Source of the DNA: an uncultured Desulfuromusa sp.
Lineage (GTDB): Bacteria > Desulfobacterota > Desulfuromonadia > Desulfuromonadales > Geopsychrobacteraceae
Direction: 5' to 3'
Assembly: GCF_963675815.1 (NCBI RefSeq)
Contig: NZ_OY776574.1
Coordinates: forward strand, 2,722,001-2,786,000
Length of the DNA: 64,000 nt
Below, one piece after another: positions 1-8,825 of the stretch. Position numbers and translations under genes: made by a program. The notes beneath the pieces were generated by a model. It searched no databases. It was not told the DNA's origin and saw only the letters and a program-made list of their open reading frames with translations. How positions within the stretch are numbered: position 1 is the stretch's first letter; each line of letters begins with the position of its first letter.

Positions 1-487
1 GCTTATGCGCAGACATCTTTTCTGCCTGATCGACCACTGGGAGAGGCCGTATTTGATCTGATGCAAAGGATTTATCATGAGTTTAAAATACGATCCAGGC
101 TTTACGACGATTTCTACACCTCTGTCCAAGGTTTTGTCTGACCGTCGTGGAGTCTGTCAGGATTTTGCCCACCTGGGTGTTGCCTGTCTGCGGTCAATGG
201 GGTTGGCAGCTCGATATGTCAGCGGTTACATTGAGACTCTCCCCCCGGCAGGGCCAGGAGCGGTTAGTCCGGAGCCGATGCTTCACATGCGTGGTTTTCT
301 GTTTATGTTGCAGGTGTCGGCTGGGTTGATTTTGATCCGACGAACAATAAACTTCTTTCTGATCAGCATATTACCGTCGCCTGGGGGCGAGGACTTTGCC
401 GATGTGTCTCCTCTCCGTGGCGTGGCACTTGGAGGTGGAAAGCATAAAGTTTCTGTCTCTGTTGATGTTTGCCCGGCAGCCCGATAG
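1..487 (+). pseudogene. Transglutaminase-like protein, 5' truncated and frameshifted
   Basis: The left edge cuts the gene, which is open from base 1. Read across frames it is a transglutaminase-like cysteine peptidase. The nucleophile motif GVCQDFAH lies in frame 2, DASHAWF with the catalytic His in frame 1, and VDFDPTNN with the Asp in frame 1. The C-terminal part beginning GEDFADVSPLRG returns to frame 2. Restoring one frame requires removing single extra bases near 85-88 (A run), 241-246 (C run), about 269-270 and about 384-390. All four events are insertions at or beside short runs. The family often sits with ATP-grasp and alpha-E genes, which follow here, and a second intact homologue lies at 3046. 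The breaks are probably sequence error near a contig edge rather than decay, but this cannot be proved from the window. Confidence 0.75.
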
Positions 488-552
488 TCCCGTTTGTTTG
501 CCGAATTAAAGAATTCGTGATGGTCCAAAAACCATAAGGAAAGGATTCTCTG

Positions 553-2040
553 ATGAAATTTGATGATTATAAGACAGAAGGGGTTTTATGATGAGTTGTT
601 TGACTCACAAGGGATCCCCCGACCGGGAGCAGATTTATTGATTGAACGGATCAATGCACTTCCTGAAGCAGAATTACAAAGACGCCAAAAAGCGGCAGAG
701 AGTTCTCTCCTGAATCTTGGGATCACCTTCAATGTCTATGGAAACGAATCACAAACAGAAAAAATCTTCCCCTTTGACATGGTTCCGCGCATCATTCAGG
801 CAAAAGAATGGCAAATCCTGGAGCCCGGGTTAAAACAACGCATCAAAGCCCTGAACTGTTTCATCGATGATGTTTTTATAACGATCAGAAAATTCTCAAG
901 GACAAAATCATCCCGGCAGACCTGGTGCTGTCAGCCGATGGTTTCCGCAAACCCTGTATCGGACTGAAACCACCTGGTGGGGTTTGGTGCCATATCACTG
1001 GTACGGATCTGGTTCGTGGTGGTGATGGTGAATTTTACGTTCTCGAGGATAATTTAAGATGCCCGTCAGGGGTGTCCTATGTTCTCGAAAATCGCCTCCT
1101 GATGAAACGCACTTTTCCGATGGTTTTTGACGCCTGCAGTGTCCAACCGGTGAATGAATATCCCAACCGCTTGCTTGACATGCTGCAGGAAATTGCCCCT
1201 CAGGGTGTACGCTCACCGGTGGTTGTTGTCTGGACGCCGGGAATCTACAATTCGGCTTATTTTGAACATAGCTTTTTAGCTCAGCAAATGGGCGTTCCTC
1301 TGGTTGAAGGAAGCGATTTGCTGATTCACCGCGGCGAAGTTATGATGCGCACCACCAAAGGACTGGAGCGTGTTGATGTCATCTATCGACGTATCGATGA
1401 TGACTTTATGGATCCTAAATCTTTCCGCGCGGATTCCCTGCTTGGTGTTCCCGGATTGATGGAAGCTTACAGGCAAGGAAAAGTTGCCCTGGCCAATGCT
1501 CCCGGAACAGGGGTCGCGGATGATAAAGCTGTTTATGCCTATGTTCCTGATATTATTCGTTATTATCTTGATGAAGATCCTATTATCAGGAATGTTGAAA
1601 CTTTTGCCTGCTGGCGTGAAGATGAATGCCGGTATGTGTTGGAAAATCTGGACAAGCTGGTAGTCAAAGCCGTCAATGAATCGGGTGGTTATGGCATGCT
1701 TGTCGGGCCACATTCCACAAAGGAAGAACAACGAGAGTTTGCCAAGCGGATCAAGGCGAGTCCGCGGACCTATATCGCCCAGCCGACTCTTGATTTGTCG
1801 CGAGTCCCAGTCATGGTTGAGAACCATTTTGAAGGTCGCCATGTCGATTTAAGACCATATATTCTTTACAGCAACAAGGAGATTTATGTGATGCCGGGAG
1901 GTTTAACCCGGGTGGCATTGAAAAAAGGTTCACTTGTGGTGAATTCCTCGCAAGGTGGTGGCAGTAAAGATACCTGGGTTATGAACGCAGAGGGTGGCCC
2001 CGCGTCTGAATTATCCGTTCAAAAAGAGGAGGGATTATAA
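553..2040 (+). pseudogene. Circularly permuted type 2 ATP-grasp protein (frameshifted as given)
   Basis: The start is ATG 553, with AAGGA seven bases upstream. The first ten codons (MKFDDYKTEG) are in frame 1, the next part in frame 2 and the bulk in frame 1 again. Removing one G near 578-581 and two Ts from the run 873-877 joins TEG to FYDELFDSQG and DDV to YNDQKIL, giving a protein of about 495 residues. That is a usual length for the circularly permuted ATP-grasp family (old names DUF404/DUF407). Visible motifs include VLEDNLRCPSGVSYV and VVKAVNESGGYGMLVGP. These enzymes are predicted to join amino acids or peptides using ATP; the substrate is unknown. The stop overlaps the start of the alpha-E gene, so they are co-translated. 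The family call is firm, and the breaks look like base-calling error. Confidence 0.85.
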
Positions 2041-3018
2041 TGTTAAGTCGCGTTGCAAACTCTATCTACTGGTTGAATCGTTATAGTGAACGGGCGGAAA
2101 ATGTGGCTCGTTTTATTGATGCCAACTACCAAATGGCTTTGGATATTCCCGAGAGCTACGGAAGTCAATGGCAGCCTTTGATTAATACAACGGGAGATCA
2201 TGAGCTGTTCAAGGAACTCTATGGCGAAGTGTCCCGGGAAAAAAGCGATTGAATTTCTTGTTTTTGACCGCAAGAATCCTAACTCAATCTATTCCTGTGT
2301 CCGCGCTGCGCGTGAAAATGCCCGTTCTGTACGTGAGTACATCAGTTCTGAAATGTGGGAACAGCTTAATACTTTTTACCTGATGATCAACGGTGCGGCG
2401 AAAGAAGATTCAATGGATCTTCCTCATCGGTTTTTTGCTGATGTCATGACGGCAAGCCATACTTTTATCGGGATTACGGATTCTACCATGAATCATGGAG
2501 AAGGTTGGCACTTTGGTCGATTGGGCCGTATGCTGGAACGTGCTGATAAAACCTTACGGATCCTGGATGTTAAATACTTTATCCTGCTTCCATCTGTTGA
2601 ATATGTCGGCAGCTCCTACGATAATATCCTTTGGGGCGCATTGTTACGCTCAGCCAGTGCCTTTGAAATGTATCGTAAGCGCCATGGTCGTATTGATCCG
2701 AAAAAAATAGTTGATTTTCTCCTCCTCGATCTGCACTTTCCACGGGCGGTTCATTATTGCCTGAATACGGCCATGAGCTCCTTACAGCACATTACCGGAG
2801 TCCGGCCCGGAACTTTTTCGAATAGAGCGGAACAGAGATTAGGGCGTTTGCTCTCAGGCTTTAATTTTGCGTCTCTGGAGGAAATTTTTGAGGAAGGGCT
2901 ACATGAATATCTGGTCAAAACAGAAGCGCAAATTCTAGATGCCGGTATCTCAGTCCGGGAGGTTTTTTTCAGCCCGCAACTTGTCGATAGCGGGATTGAT
3001 ACAAAAACCCTTGAATAG
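2040..3018 (+). pseudogene. Alpha-E domain protein (frameshifted as given)
   Basis: The start is ATG 2040, sharing its A with the stop of the ATP-grasp gene and preceded by GGAGGG. The N-terminus MLSRVANSIYWLNRYSERAENVARF is a clear alpha-E (DUF403) start. The frame breaks in the A run at 2239-2244: removing one A joins SREK to AIEFLVFDRKNPNSIYSCVRAAREN. The joined protein of about 325 residues is full length for the family and all-helical by appearance. Alpha-E proteins are almost always encoded beside circularly permuted ATP-grasp and transglutaminase genes and are thought to support the same peptide-forming or peptide-processing activity. Their biochemical role is not established. Confidence 0.85.
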
Positions 3019-3045
3019 CATGGAATAGAAGAGGAATCTCCAGCG

Positions 3046-3846
3046 ATGCCATGGATTAAAGCTGCGTGTAAACTCGATTTCTTTATGGAGGCCTGCACCC
3101 CTCTGGTGTTGATGTTACGTCCACGTAGTACCGCAGACCAGTGGGTTGCTCGTGAGTCTTATACTCTGAATCCCCACGTCCCGGTTGTGGAATTTTCAGA
3201 TACCTATGGAAACCTTTGCCAACGTTTAATCGCACCGGTGGGCCATTTTTCTATCGCGACTTCGGCTGAAGTCAAGACCGCCGATATTGTTTCGATACAG
3301 CCTGGTGCGCCTCTGGTTGAAATACAGAAATTACCGGAGCAGGTACTCGTCTATCTTTTGCCGAGTCGCTACTGTGAGTCGGATCGTTTTGGTGATCTTG
3401 CATGGGATCTTGTCGCCGAGGTACAACCGGGTTACGACCAGGTGGCGACTATTGATTCCTGGATCCGTAATGTTATCCGCTACACTCCGGGGTCAAGTAA
3501 TATTCCGATCTCTGCAAGTGAAGTCAATGCCAGAGGGGAGGGCGTTTGCCGTGATCTGGCCCACCTCGGAATTGCTCTGTGCCGGAGTATCTGCATCCCC
3601 GCACGATTGGTTGTCGGCTACCTTTTCGGTCTGCAGCCGATGGATTTGCATGCCTGGTTTGAAGCTTATGTCGGTGGACGCTGGTATGCTTTTGATCCAA
3701 CTCAGAATGAGCTCTGCAACGAGAGGATAGCCATTGGATATGGTCGTGATGCTGCGGATGTTTCCATTTTTCATCAATTTGGAGCCGGTGATGTGTTAAC
3801 CAATATGGACGTTCAGGTTGAATGGCTCCATGACGCTCCAGGATAA
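3046..3846 (+). CDS. Transglutaminase-like cysteine peptidase, intact
   Basis: This is a 266-residue protein with a complete transglutaminase-type triad: Cys in GEGVCRDLAHLG, His in LHAWFEAYVG and Asp in AFDPTQNE. The N-terminal half forms the beta-rich region usual in the bacterial transglutaminase N-terminal family (RPRSTADQWVARESY). It lies 27 bases after the alpha-E gene and shares domain type with the broken first gene of the cluster, so this operon carries two paralogues flanking ATP-grasp and alpha-E. In such clusters the enzyme is predicted to hydrolyse or transfer peptide bonds made by the ATP-grasp partner. A GAGGA about 11 bases upstream supports ATG 3046. No signal peptide is evident, so action in the cytoplasm is likely. 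Confidence 0.85.
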   Translation: MPWIKAACKLDFFMEACTPLVLMLRPRSTADQWVARESYTLNPHVPVVEFSDTYGNLCQRLIAPVGHFSIATSAEVKTADIVSIQPGAPLVEIQKLPEQVLVYLLPSRYCESDRFGDLAWDLVAEVQPGYDQVATIDSWIRNVIRYTPGSSNIPISASEVNARGEGVCRDLAHLGIALCRSICIPARLVVGYLFGLQPMDLHAWFEAYVGGRWYAFDPTQNELCNERIAIGYGRDAADVSIFHQFGAGDVLTNMDVQVEWLHDAPG

Positions 3847-3878
3847 GGCGTTTTGTATAAAAGTAAACGGTGGCATTT

Positions 3879-4793
3879 ATGAACTATTCAGATGTTTTTC
3901 GAGAGATTGCTTCTGAGCTGGATGAGATTGAAGACAGGGGGCAGCTTGCCGCATATATCCCGGAATTAAGTCATGTTGATCCCAGTCAATTCGGTGCCTG
4001 CCTGATCACGACTAAAAACGAACAATTTTTTCTGGGTGATTACAAGACCATGTTTTCTATCCAGAGTATTTTTAAGGTTCTGGCTTTGGCTCTTGCACGT
4101 GGACTGAGAGAAAATCACCTTTGGGACAGAGTTGGAGTTGAGCCTTCCGGGTCGCCGTTTAATTCACTGGTACAGCTGGAATATGAGCAGGGGATACCAC
4201 GGAATCCATTGATCAATGCCGGAGCTTTGGTTGTTTGTGATGTTCTCCTCACGCATCTGAAAAATCCGCGGCAGGAATTTATTGAATTTGTCCGCGATCT
4301 TGCCGGAGATCAGGATATCGATTATTGCTCTCGGGTGGCAGACTCTGAAAGGCGTACAGGGCATAAAAATGCTGCGATGGTCAATCTTATCAAAGCCTAT
4401 GGAAATATCACGAATGACGTTGATCGGGTGCTGGATTTCTATTGCGACCTCTGTTCCATCGAGATGAGTTGCAACCAGCTGGCCCAAGCCTTTCTGTTTC
4501 AGGCTGCAAACGGGATCAATCCTCTCAATGGCAGGGAGGTTGTCAGCGTCGGTAGATCGAAGCGAATCAACGCCATCATGCAACTGTGTGGTTTCTATGA
4601 CGAGGCCGGAGAATTTGCTTTCAAGGTCGGTTTACCGGGGAAAAGTGGGGTCGGCGGCGGTATCATCGCGGTTCATCCCGGCAAATACAGCATTGCCGTT
4701 TGGAGCCCGCGTCTGAATGCCAAAGGTAACTCTTTCAAGGGAATGAAATTTCTTGAGCTGTTTACCACCAGAACGGCATCGTCCATATTCTGA
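3879..4793 (+). CDS. glsA: Glutaminase A
   Basis: A 304-residue serine-dependent glutaminase that hydrolyses L-glutamine to glutamate and ammonia. The beta-lactamase-like fold is marked by the Ser-x-x-Lys pair S63/K66 in SIQSIFKV. Conserved glutaminase segments include PRNPLINAGA, the GNITNDVD region and GLPGKSGVGGGI. ATG 3879 is preferred over GTG 3870 because GGTGG (3869-3873) sits five bases ahead and the N-terminus then matches the family. It follows the transglutaminase by 32 bases and may be transcribed with it. A glutaminase next to an ATP-grasp/transglutaminase cluster is not an association I recognise as standard and may be chance. Confidence 0.93.
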   Translation: MNYSDVFREIASELDEIEDRGQLAAYIPELSHVDPSQFGACLITTKNEQFFLGDYKTMFSIQSIFKVLALALARGLRENHLWDRVGVEPSGSPFNSLVQLEYEQGIPRNPLINAGALVVCDVLLTHLKNPRQEFIEFVRDLAGDQDIDYCSRVADSERRTGHKNAAMVNLIKAYGNITNDVDRVLDFYCDLCSIEMSCNQLAQAFLFQAANGINPLNGREVVSVGRSKRINAIMQLCGFYDEAGEFAFKVGLPGKSGVGGGIIAVHPGKYSIAVWSPRLNAKGNSFKGMKFLELFTTRTASSIF

Positions 4794-4820
4794 TTTTTAT
4801 TTTTAAACCGATAAATTCAC

Positions 4821-4887
4821 TCATGAGAGGTCACGAGTTAGGAATGATAATCCCATCAAACTATAGTTTTTGATGATTTTCTCATGA
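4821..4887. repeat. Nested inverted repeats downstream of glsA
   Basis: Outer arms TCATGAGA (4821-4828) and TCTCATGA (4880-4887) are exact inverted copies. Inside them, CATCAAA (4854-4860) pairs with TTTGATG (4869-4875), and ATTTT follows. The inner hairpin could act as a weak AT-rich terminator for glsA; the outer arms are unexplained. The rest of the gap up to the next gene shows nothing recognisable. Confidence 0.35.
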
Positions 4888-5085
4888 ATTCAGCTTGCGC
4901 CTCAGAGTTCCGATCAGCTTTCCTTGTATTGAATTCCAGTGACCACGACATCGTAGCTGAAGTTTTTTTGTGCAGGAAATAAGCTGTCCAACTGTCCTTA
5001 AAGATAATTCAAAAAAAATGTTTCCTCAGCGAGAATGTTGAATTAAACTATAAGAACAACGTTTTATTTTTCTATGGAGGATTTG

Positions 5086-5862
5086 ATGAGTTCAGAGCTG
5101 ATTTTGACCCGTAAAGAAAATCGTATTGGTTTTATTACCTTAAACCGACCGGAAGCAATGAATACGTTTATCCCGGAGTTTGCTAATCAACTGGATCGAG
5201 CGCTCTGGGCAATGGAAAAAGATGATGACGTCAGGGTTATTGTGATTAATGCTGCAGGTAAACATTTCTGTACCGGAATATCTCTGGATCAGTTCAAGAA
5301 TAAAACTCACCAGGAATATCGGAAGTTTTTATACGGAATAGATGCTTTTTATCACACTTTGGATAAGCTGAATAAACCGACGATTGCATCAGTTCAGGGA
5401 TTTGCCCTGGCCAATGGCGCTGGTCTTTCGTTTGCCTGTGACATGACTGTTGCTGCGGAAACAGCTACTTTTGGGACAACAGCAATTAATGTCGGACTGA
5501 TCTGTTTAGGCCCGGCGGCACCGATGACAAAGATTATCGGCAAGAAGAAAACGATGGAAATGGTTTTAACGGGTGACATGATCAGCGCCGCGGAAGCTGA
5601 ACAGCTCGGCCTTGTCAACAAAGTTGTGGGGGATGAAGACCTGGAAGCAGAGACGCTCAAACTGGCAGAAAAACTTGTTTCTAAGAGCCCGACAGCGTTG
5701 CGTATCGGAAAAGAAGGGTTGAAGCGCCTTCAGGATGTTCCCTATCATCAGGGGTTGGATAGTATGGATGATCTGTTTGCGACCCTTTGTGCGACACAAG
5801 ATGCCGAAGAGGGGGTTCAGGCTTTCCTGGAAAAGCGGGAGCCTGTCTGGAAAGAGTGCTGA
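5086..5862 (+). CDS. Enoyl-CoA hydratase/isomerase-family (crotonase) protein
   Basis: A 258-residue crotonase-fold protein acting on acyl-CoA thioesters. The two oxyanion-hole regions are visible: KHFCTGISLDQF near residue 60 and the second loop QGFALANGAGLSFACD near residues 105-120. Aligned by eye to rat mitochondrial enoyl-CoA hydratase, both catalytic glutamates (E144, E164) are replaced: Gly in NGAGLSF and Ala in GTTAINVG. Simple hydratase activity is therefore doubtful; an isomerase, hydrolase or other crotonase chemistry is possible. ATG 5086 is chosen over ATG 5074 because GGAGG (5076-5080) lies five bases before it. It stands alone between glsA and a membrane protein, so the pathway is not shown by context. 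Confidence 0.8.
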   Translation: MSSELILTRKENRIGFITLNRPEAMNTFIPEFANQLDRALWAMEKDDDVRVIVINAAGKHFCTGISLDQFKNKTHQEYRKFLYGIDAFYHTLDKLNKPTIASVQGFALANGAGLSFACDMTVAAETATFGTTAINVGLICLGPAAPMTKIIGKKKTMEMVLTGDMISAAEAEQLGLVNKVVGDEDLEAETLKLAEKLVSKSPTALRIGKEGLKRLQDVPYHQGLDSMDDLFATLCATQDAEEGVQAFLEKREPVWKEC

Positions 5863-5939
5863 TAGCAATATGATAGAAAATCGACGACTGCTCTCAGCGA
5901 AAAACTTTTAATAACAGGCTGTTAAACTCTGAGAAATAG

Positions 5940-6746
5940 ATGATGCAATTATTGAAAAATCATAGGCAGAAAGTCATAAAATCTGAAAATCAGCAGGAAC
6001 GGTCTGAAAATAAGCCTTCCGGGCTGGCAGCCAGCTTTGAAGCTGCTGAAGTCAAAAAACTGTTCTTCAGTTTTTTGATTACGATACTCAGCATTGAGGG
6101 TGTTGTTTTTTTTCTCTGCTATATCAATCTGCTTGTGAATGAGAATGGGGTTTTCCCCTGGAAGCCGTACCTGTTTGCTTCTTTTATAGCTCCTGTAGCA
6201 GTCACTTTTGTTTTTGGTTTGATTGTCCTTATCTTTAACCGCTTCTTTTTTAATCAAGCCCCCCCTGTTGTTGAATTTCAGAGGGGGGTGACTCCAATCT
6301 TTGGTGTTGGAAAAGGTGAAAAAATTGCTCTTTTTTTTCAAGTTATCCACCGCTTGCCCCTGTTGTTGAGTTTACTTTTATTGATTGCTGCAACGGCCCT
6401 CGCTTATAAGCTTGATGCCATTGTCCTCTTTATGGCGCAAGTCGGCGTTTCAACCGCACGATACTTGTTTTTTACCCTCATCGGCTTGTTGGTTGTATCC
6501 GCTATTGGGATAGCAGTCTGGATGATTCTCAGTTATCGACTTCGTCAAAAAACGCTCCAATCCGGTCATGATTATCGGATGCAGTTAATGGAACAGTTTG
6601 GGATGGTGTTGCTGGAAGACGGCACCATGATCAACAAGGAAGGTCAAGTTGTTTACCAACAGGAAGATTCAACATCCATTTCTTATCATGATGATGTGGA
6701 AGATGTTCAGATGATCGAAGAGATTGATGAAAAGTCTGATTCTTAG
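5940..6746 (+). CDS. Hypothetical four-helix membrane protein
   Basis: A 268-residue protein that I do not recognise. The first 38 residues are polar and basic. Hydrophobic segments follow at about 41-64, 78-102, 136-157 and 174-198. The tail of about 65 residues is hydrophilic and strongly acidic near the end (VEDVQMIEEIDEK). This suggests an inner-membrane protein with both ends in the cytoplasm. It has no close operon partner: the crotonase ends 77 bases before and fccA begins 172 bases after. No catalytic motif is seen. Confidence 0.7.
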   Translation: MMQLLKNHRQKVIKSENQQERSENKPSGLAASFEAAEVKKLFFSFLITILSIEGVVFFLCYINLLVNENGVFPWKPYLFASFIAPVAVTFVFGLIVLIFNRFFFNQAPPVVEFQRGVTPIFGVGKGEKIALFFQVIHRLPLLLSLLLLIAATALAYKLDAIVLFMAQVGVSTARYLFFTLIGLLVVSAIGIAVWMILSYRLRQKTLQSGHDYRMQLMEQFGMVLLEDGTMINKEGQVVYQQEDSTSISYHDDVEDVQMIEEIDEKSDS

Positions 6747-6918
6747 TTGGTAAAAGTCAAAGTTGAAAAGAATCAGGACAATGATTCAGAGATGCAGAGG
6801 TTGTTGAAAATAATCGTTGGTTGTGAGTCCCTCTTTTTCAGACTGAATCGATTCATGTTGACCTGGTAACAATGTCTGCCCTCGCTAAGACCTAAAACCT
6901 CAGACTAAAGGAGATTCT

Positions 6919-7476
6919 ATGTTTCGCATGTCCATTCTACTGTTAATGATGAGTTTGACTTTAGGGTTTGCGTCCGCTGCTATGGCTGAGCAAGCAGATG
7001 GTGCCCGACTGAGCAGGACCTGTGCAGGTTGCCATGGTACCGATGGCGCTTCTCCTGGAAAAGAAATCCCCATAATTGGTGGCCAGGTGGATAAGTTCCT
7101 GCAGGAGTCAATGGCTGATTTTTCTGCGGATAAAAGACCCGGAGATGTGATGAGGAATCTGTCTAAAGGGTATTCCCCAGATGAGCAGGAGCTGATTGCC
7201 GGCTATTTTGCGATGCAACCATGGGTGAACACTCCTCATGCAGCACAGTCACATGCAGAAGCAAGTCTGGTCGCAAGCTGTAAAGGTTGCCATGGAGCTA
7301 TGGGGGAAGGGCGGGGAAGTTTTCCTCGCGTGGCCGGACAACATCCCAATTATCTTTATCAGTCCTTACTGGAGTATAAACAGGGCGCACGCTCCTCCGG
7401 TTTGATGAGGTTGGTACAAAAACTGGATGATGCAACTCTGAAACAGATGGCTGACTACTATTCGGCAATAAAATAA
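6919..7476 (+). CDS. fccA: Diheme cytochrome c, sulfide dehydrogenase cytochrome subunit
   Basis: A 185-residue c-type cytochrome with a signal peptide (cleavage probably after SAAMA) and two haem-binding motifs, CAGCH and CKGCH, in two similar halves of the cytochrome c4/c553 kind. Probable axial methionines lie in GDVMRNLSKG and SSGLMRLVQK. AGGAG precedes the ATG. The flavoprotein gene starts 11 bases downstream, the arrangement of flavocytochrome c sulfide dehydrogenase (FccAB), in which the diheme subunit accepts electrons from sulfide oxidation in the periplasm. The pairing makes the assignment likely, although a generic periplasmic diheme cytochrome cannot be excluded from this subunit alone. 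Confidence 0.82.
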   Translation: MFRMSILLLMMSLTLGFASAAMAEQADGARLSRTCAGCHGTDGASPGKEIPIIGGQVDKFLQESMADFSADKRPGDVMRNLSKGYSPDEQELIAGYFAMQPWVNTPHAAQSHAEASLVASCKGCHGAMGEGRGSFPRVAGQHPNYLYQSLLEYKQGARSSGLMRLVQKLDDATLKQMADYYSAIK

Positions 7477-7486
7477 GGAGGGCATA

Positions 7487-8752
7487 ATGAAGCGCAGAGA
7501 CTTTATCAAATATAGTGCTGTCGGTTTGGGAGTTGCCGGTTTATATGGTCCGAATGCTTTTGCAGCTGGCCAAAACCGCCGCAGAGTTGTTGTCGTCGGG
7601 GGTGGTTTTGGCGGGGCGACGGCAGCTCGTTATATTAAGTTGATCGACCCCAGCATTGACGTTGTCCTGATCGAGAAGAATGACCAGTTTGTCTCCTGTC
7701 CGATCAGTAACTGGGTCGTTGTTGGGATGAAGAAAATGGGTGACATCAGTTTTGGCTATCAGGGGCTTGCCAAGCGGGGAATTCAGGTTATTCAGGATGA
7801 GATTGTCGGCATCGATGCTGCGGCTGGCTATGTTCAGGGAAAGAAGGGGAAGGTTGAGTACGATCGTCTGATTGTTTCCCCAGGGATTGATTTCCGCTAT
7901 GATTTGATTGAAGGGTTTAATGACGAGGCGAAAAAGATATTTCCGCACGCATACAAGGCAGGACCACAAACCGTTCAATTGCAGCAGCAACTTCAAGCGC
8001 TACAACCTGGTGGTACGGTATTGATGACGGTACCGGATAATGCTTATCGATGCCCACCCGGCCCCTATGAGCGAGCGAGTTTAATTGCTGAATATCTGCA
8101 AAAAAACAAACAGGGCTCCAAGCTGATTATTCTGGATCCACATCAGAAAATTGCCTCAAAGGGGAAGCTGTTTAAGGCGGCTTGGGATGCTTATTACACT
8201 GATATTATTGATTATCGTCCCGAAGAGATTATTGCTTCCGTTGATGTTGATAAGAAGACGATTTCAACTTATGAAGAAGAATTCGAGGCGGATGTCATTA
8301 ATTTTATTCCGGATCAAAAAGCTGGAAAACTTGCATTTGATCTGGGATTGGTCCCGGAAAAGAAATTGTGGGCGCCAGTTCAGCCGTTGACGTTGGAATC
8401 AACACTGGTCCCAGGCGTTCATGTTATCGGGGATGCAACAGATTCTCTTACCAGTGGACCGATGCCAAAATCCGGATTCGTCGCCAGCTCCATGGGCAAG
8501 GTTGCTGCTGCCGCTGTTGTTGCTGAATTATCCGGTAAAAAAGCACCGCTACCATCGTTTGCAAACACCTGTTACAGCATGGTCAATAGTACGGAAGCCA
8601 TTTTTGTTACCGGGGTCTATAAATACGATTCTGCCTCGGGTAAAAATATAAAAATTCCAGAAGCATCAAAAACGTCACCTGGCCGTTCGGATTATTATGG
8701 ACGATGTGCCGAAGATTGGGCCACCAGTATCTGGTCTGATATGTTGAGTTGA
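7487..8752 (+). CDS. fccB: Flavocytochrome c sulfide dehydrogenase, FAD subunit
   Basis: A 421-residue FAD/NAD-linked reductase fold with a Tat-type leader (KRRDFIK, then a hydrophobic stretch ending NAFA), so it is probably exported folded. The dinucleotide-binding motif is VVVVGGGFGGATAARYI. Three cysteines sit where FccB/sulfide dehydrogenase needs them: SCPISNWVV (the FAD-linking position in the family), YRCPPGPYERA, and NTCYSMV near the C-terminus (the last two form the redox disulfide in known FccB). The C-terminal half matches the FCSD flavin-binding domain. SD GGAGGG precedes the ATG. With fccA it would oxidise sulfide and pass electrons to haem c in the periplasm. Confidence 0.88.
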   Translation: MKRRDFIKYSAVGLGVAGLYGPNAFAAGQNRRRVVVVGGGFGGATAARYIKLIDPSIDVVLIEKNDQFVSCPISNWVVVGMKKMGDISFGYQGLAKRGIQVIQDEIVGIDAAAGYVQGKKGKVEYDRLIVSPGIDFRYDLIEGFNDEAKKIFPHAYKAGPQTVQLQQQLQALQPGGTVLMTVPDNAYRCPPGPYERASLIAEYLQKNKQGSKLIILDPHQKIASKGKLFKAAWDAYYTDIIDYRPEEIIASVDVDKKTISTYEEEFEADVINFIPDQKAGKLAFDLGLVPEKKLWAPVQPLTLESTLVPGVHVIGDATDSLTSGPMPKSGFVASSMGKVAAAAVVAELSGKKAPLPSFANTCYSMVNSTEAIFVTGVYKYDSASGKNIKIPEASKTSPGRSDYYGRCAEDWATSIWSDMLS

Positions 8753-8771
8753 TATTTTTTATCCTTACTGG

Positions 8772-8813
8772 AAAACAGCCCCCGGTTTCTTGAATGAAAA
8801 CGGGGGCTGTTTT
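8772..8813. terminator. Bidirectional terminator between fccB and ilvA
   Basis: A 13-bp perfect inverted repeat, AAAACAGCCCCCG (8772-8784) and CGGGGGCTGTTTT (8801-8813), has A and T runs on its two sides. It lies between two convergent genes, so it can end transcription from either direction. Confidence 0.9.
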
Positions 8814-8825
8814 ATTAAGCCCAGG

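Noticed and set aside
1276..1842. Open frame of 188 codons on the minus strand
   Set aside because: It lies wholly opposite the ATP-grasp gene, has no SD and shows no family motif; it is a shadow of the real gene.
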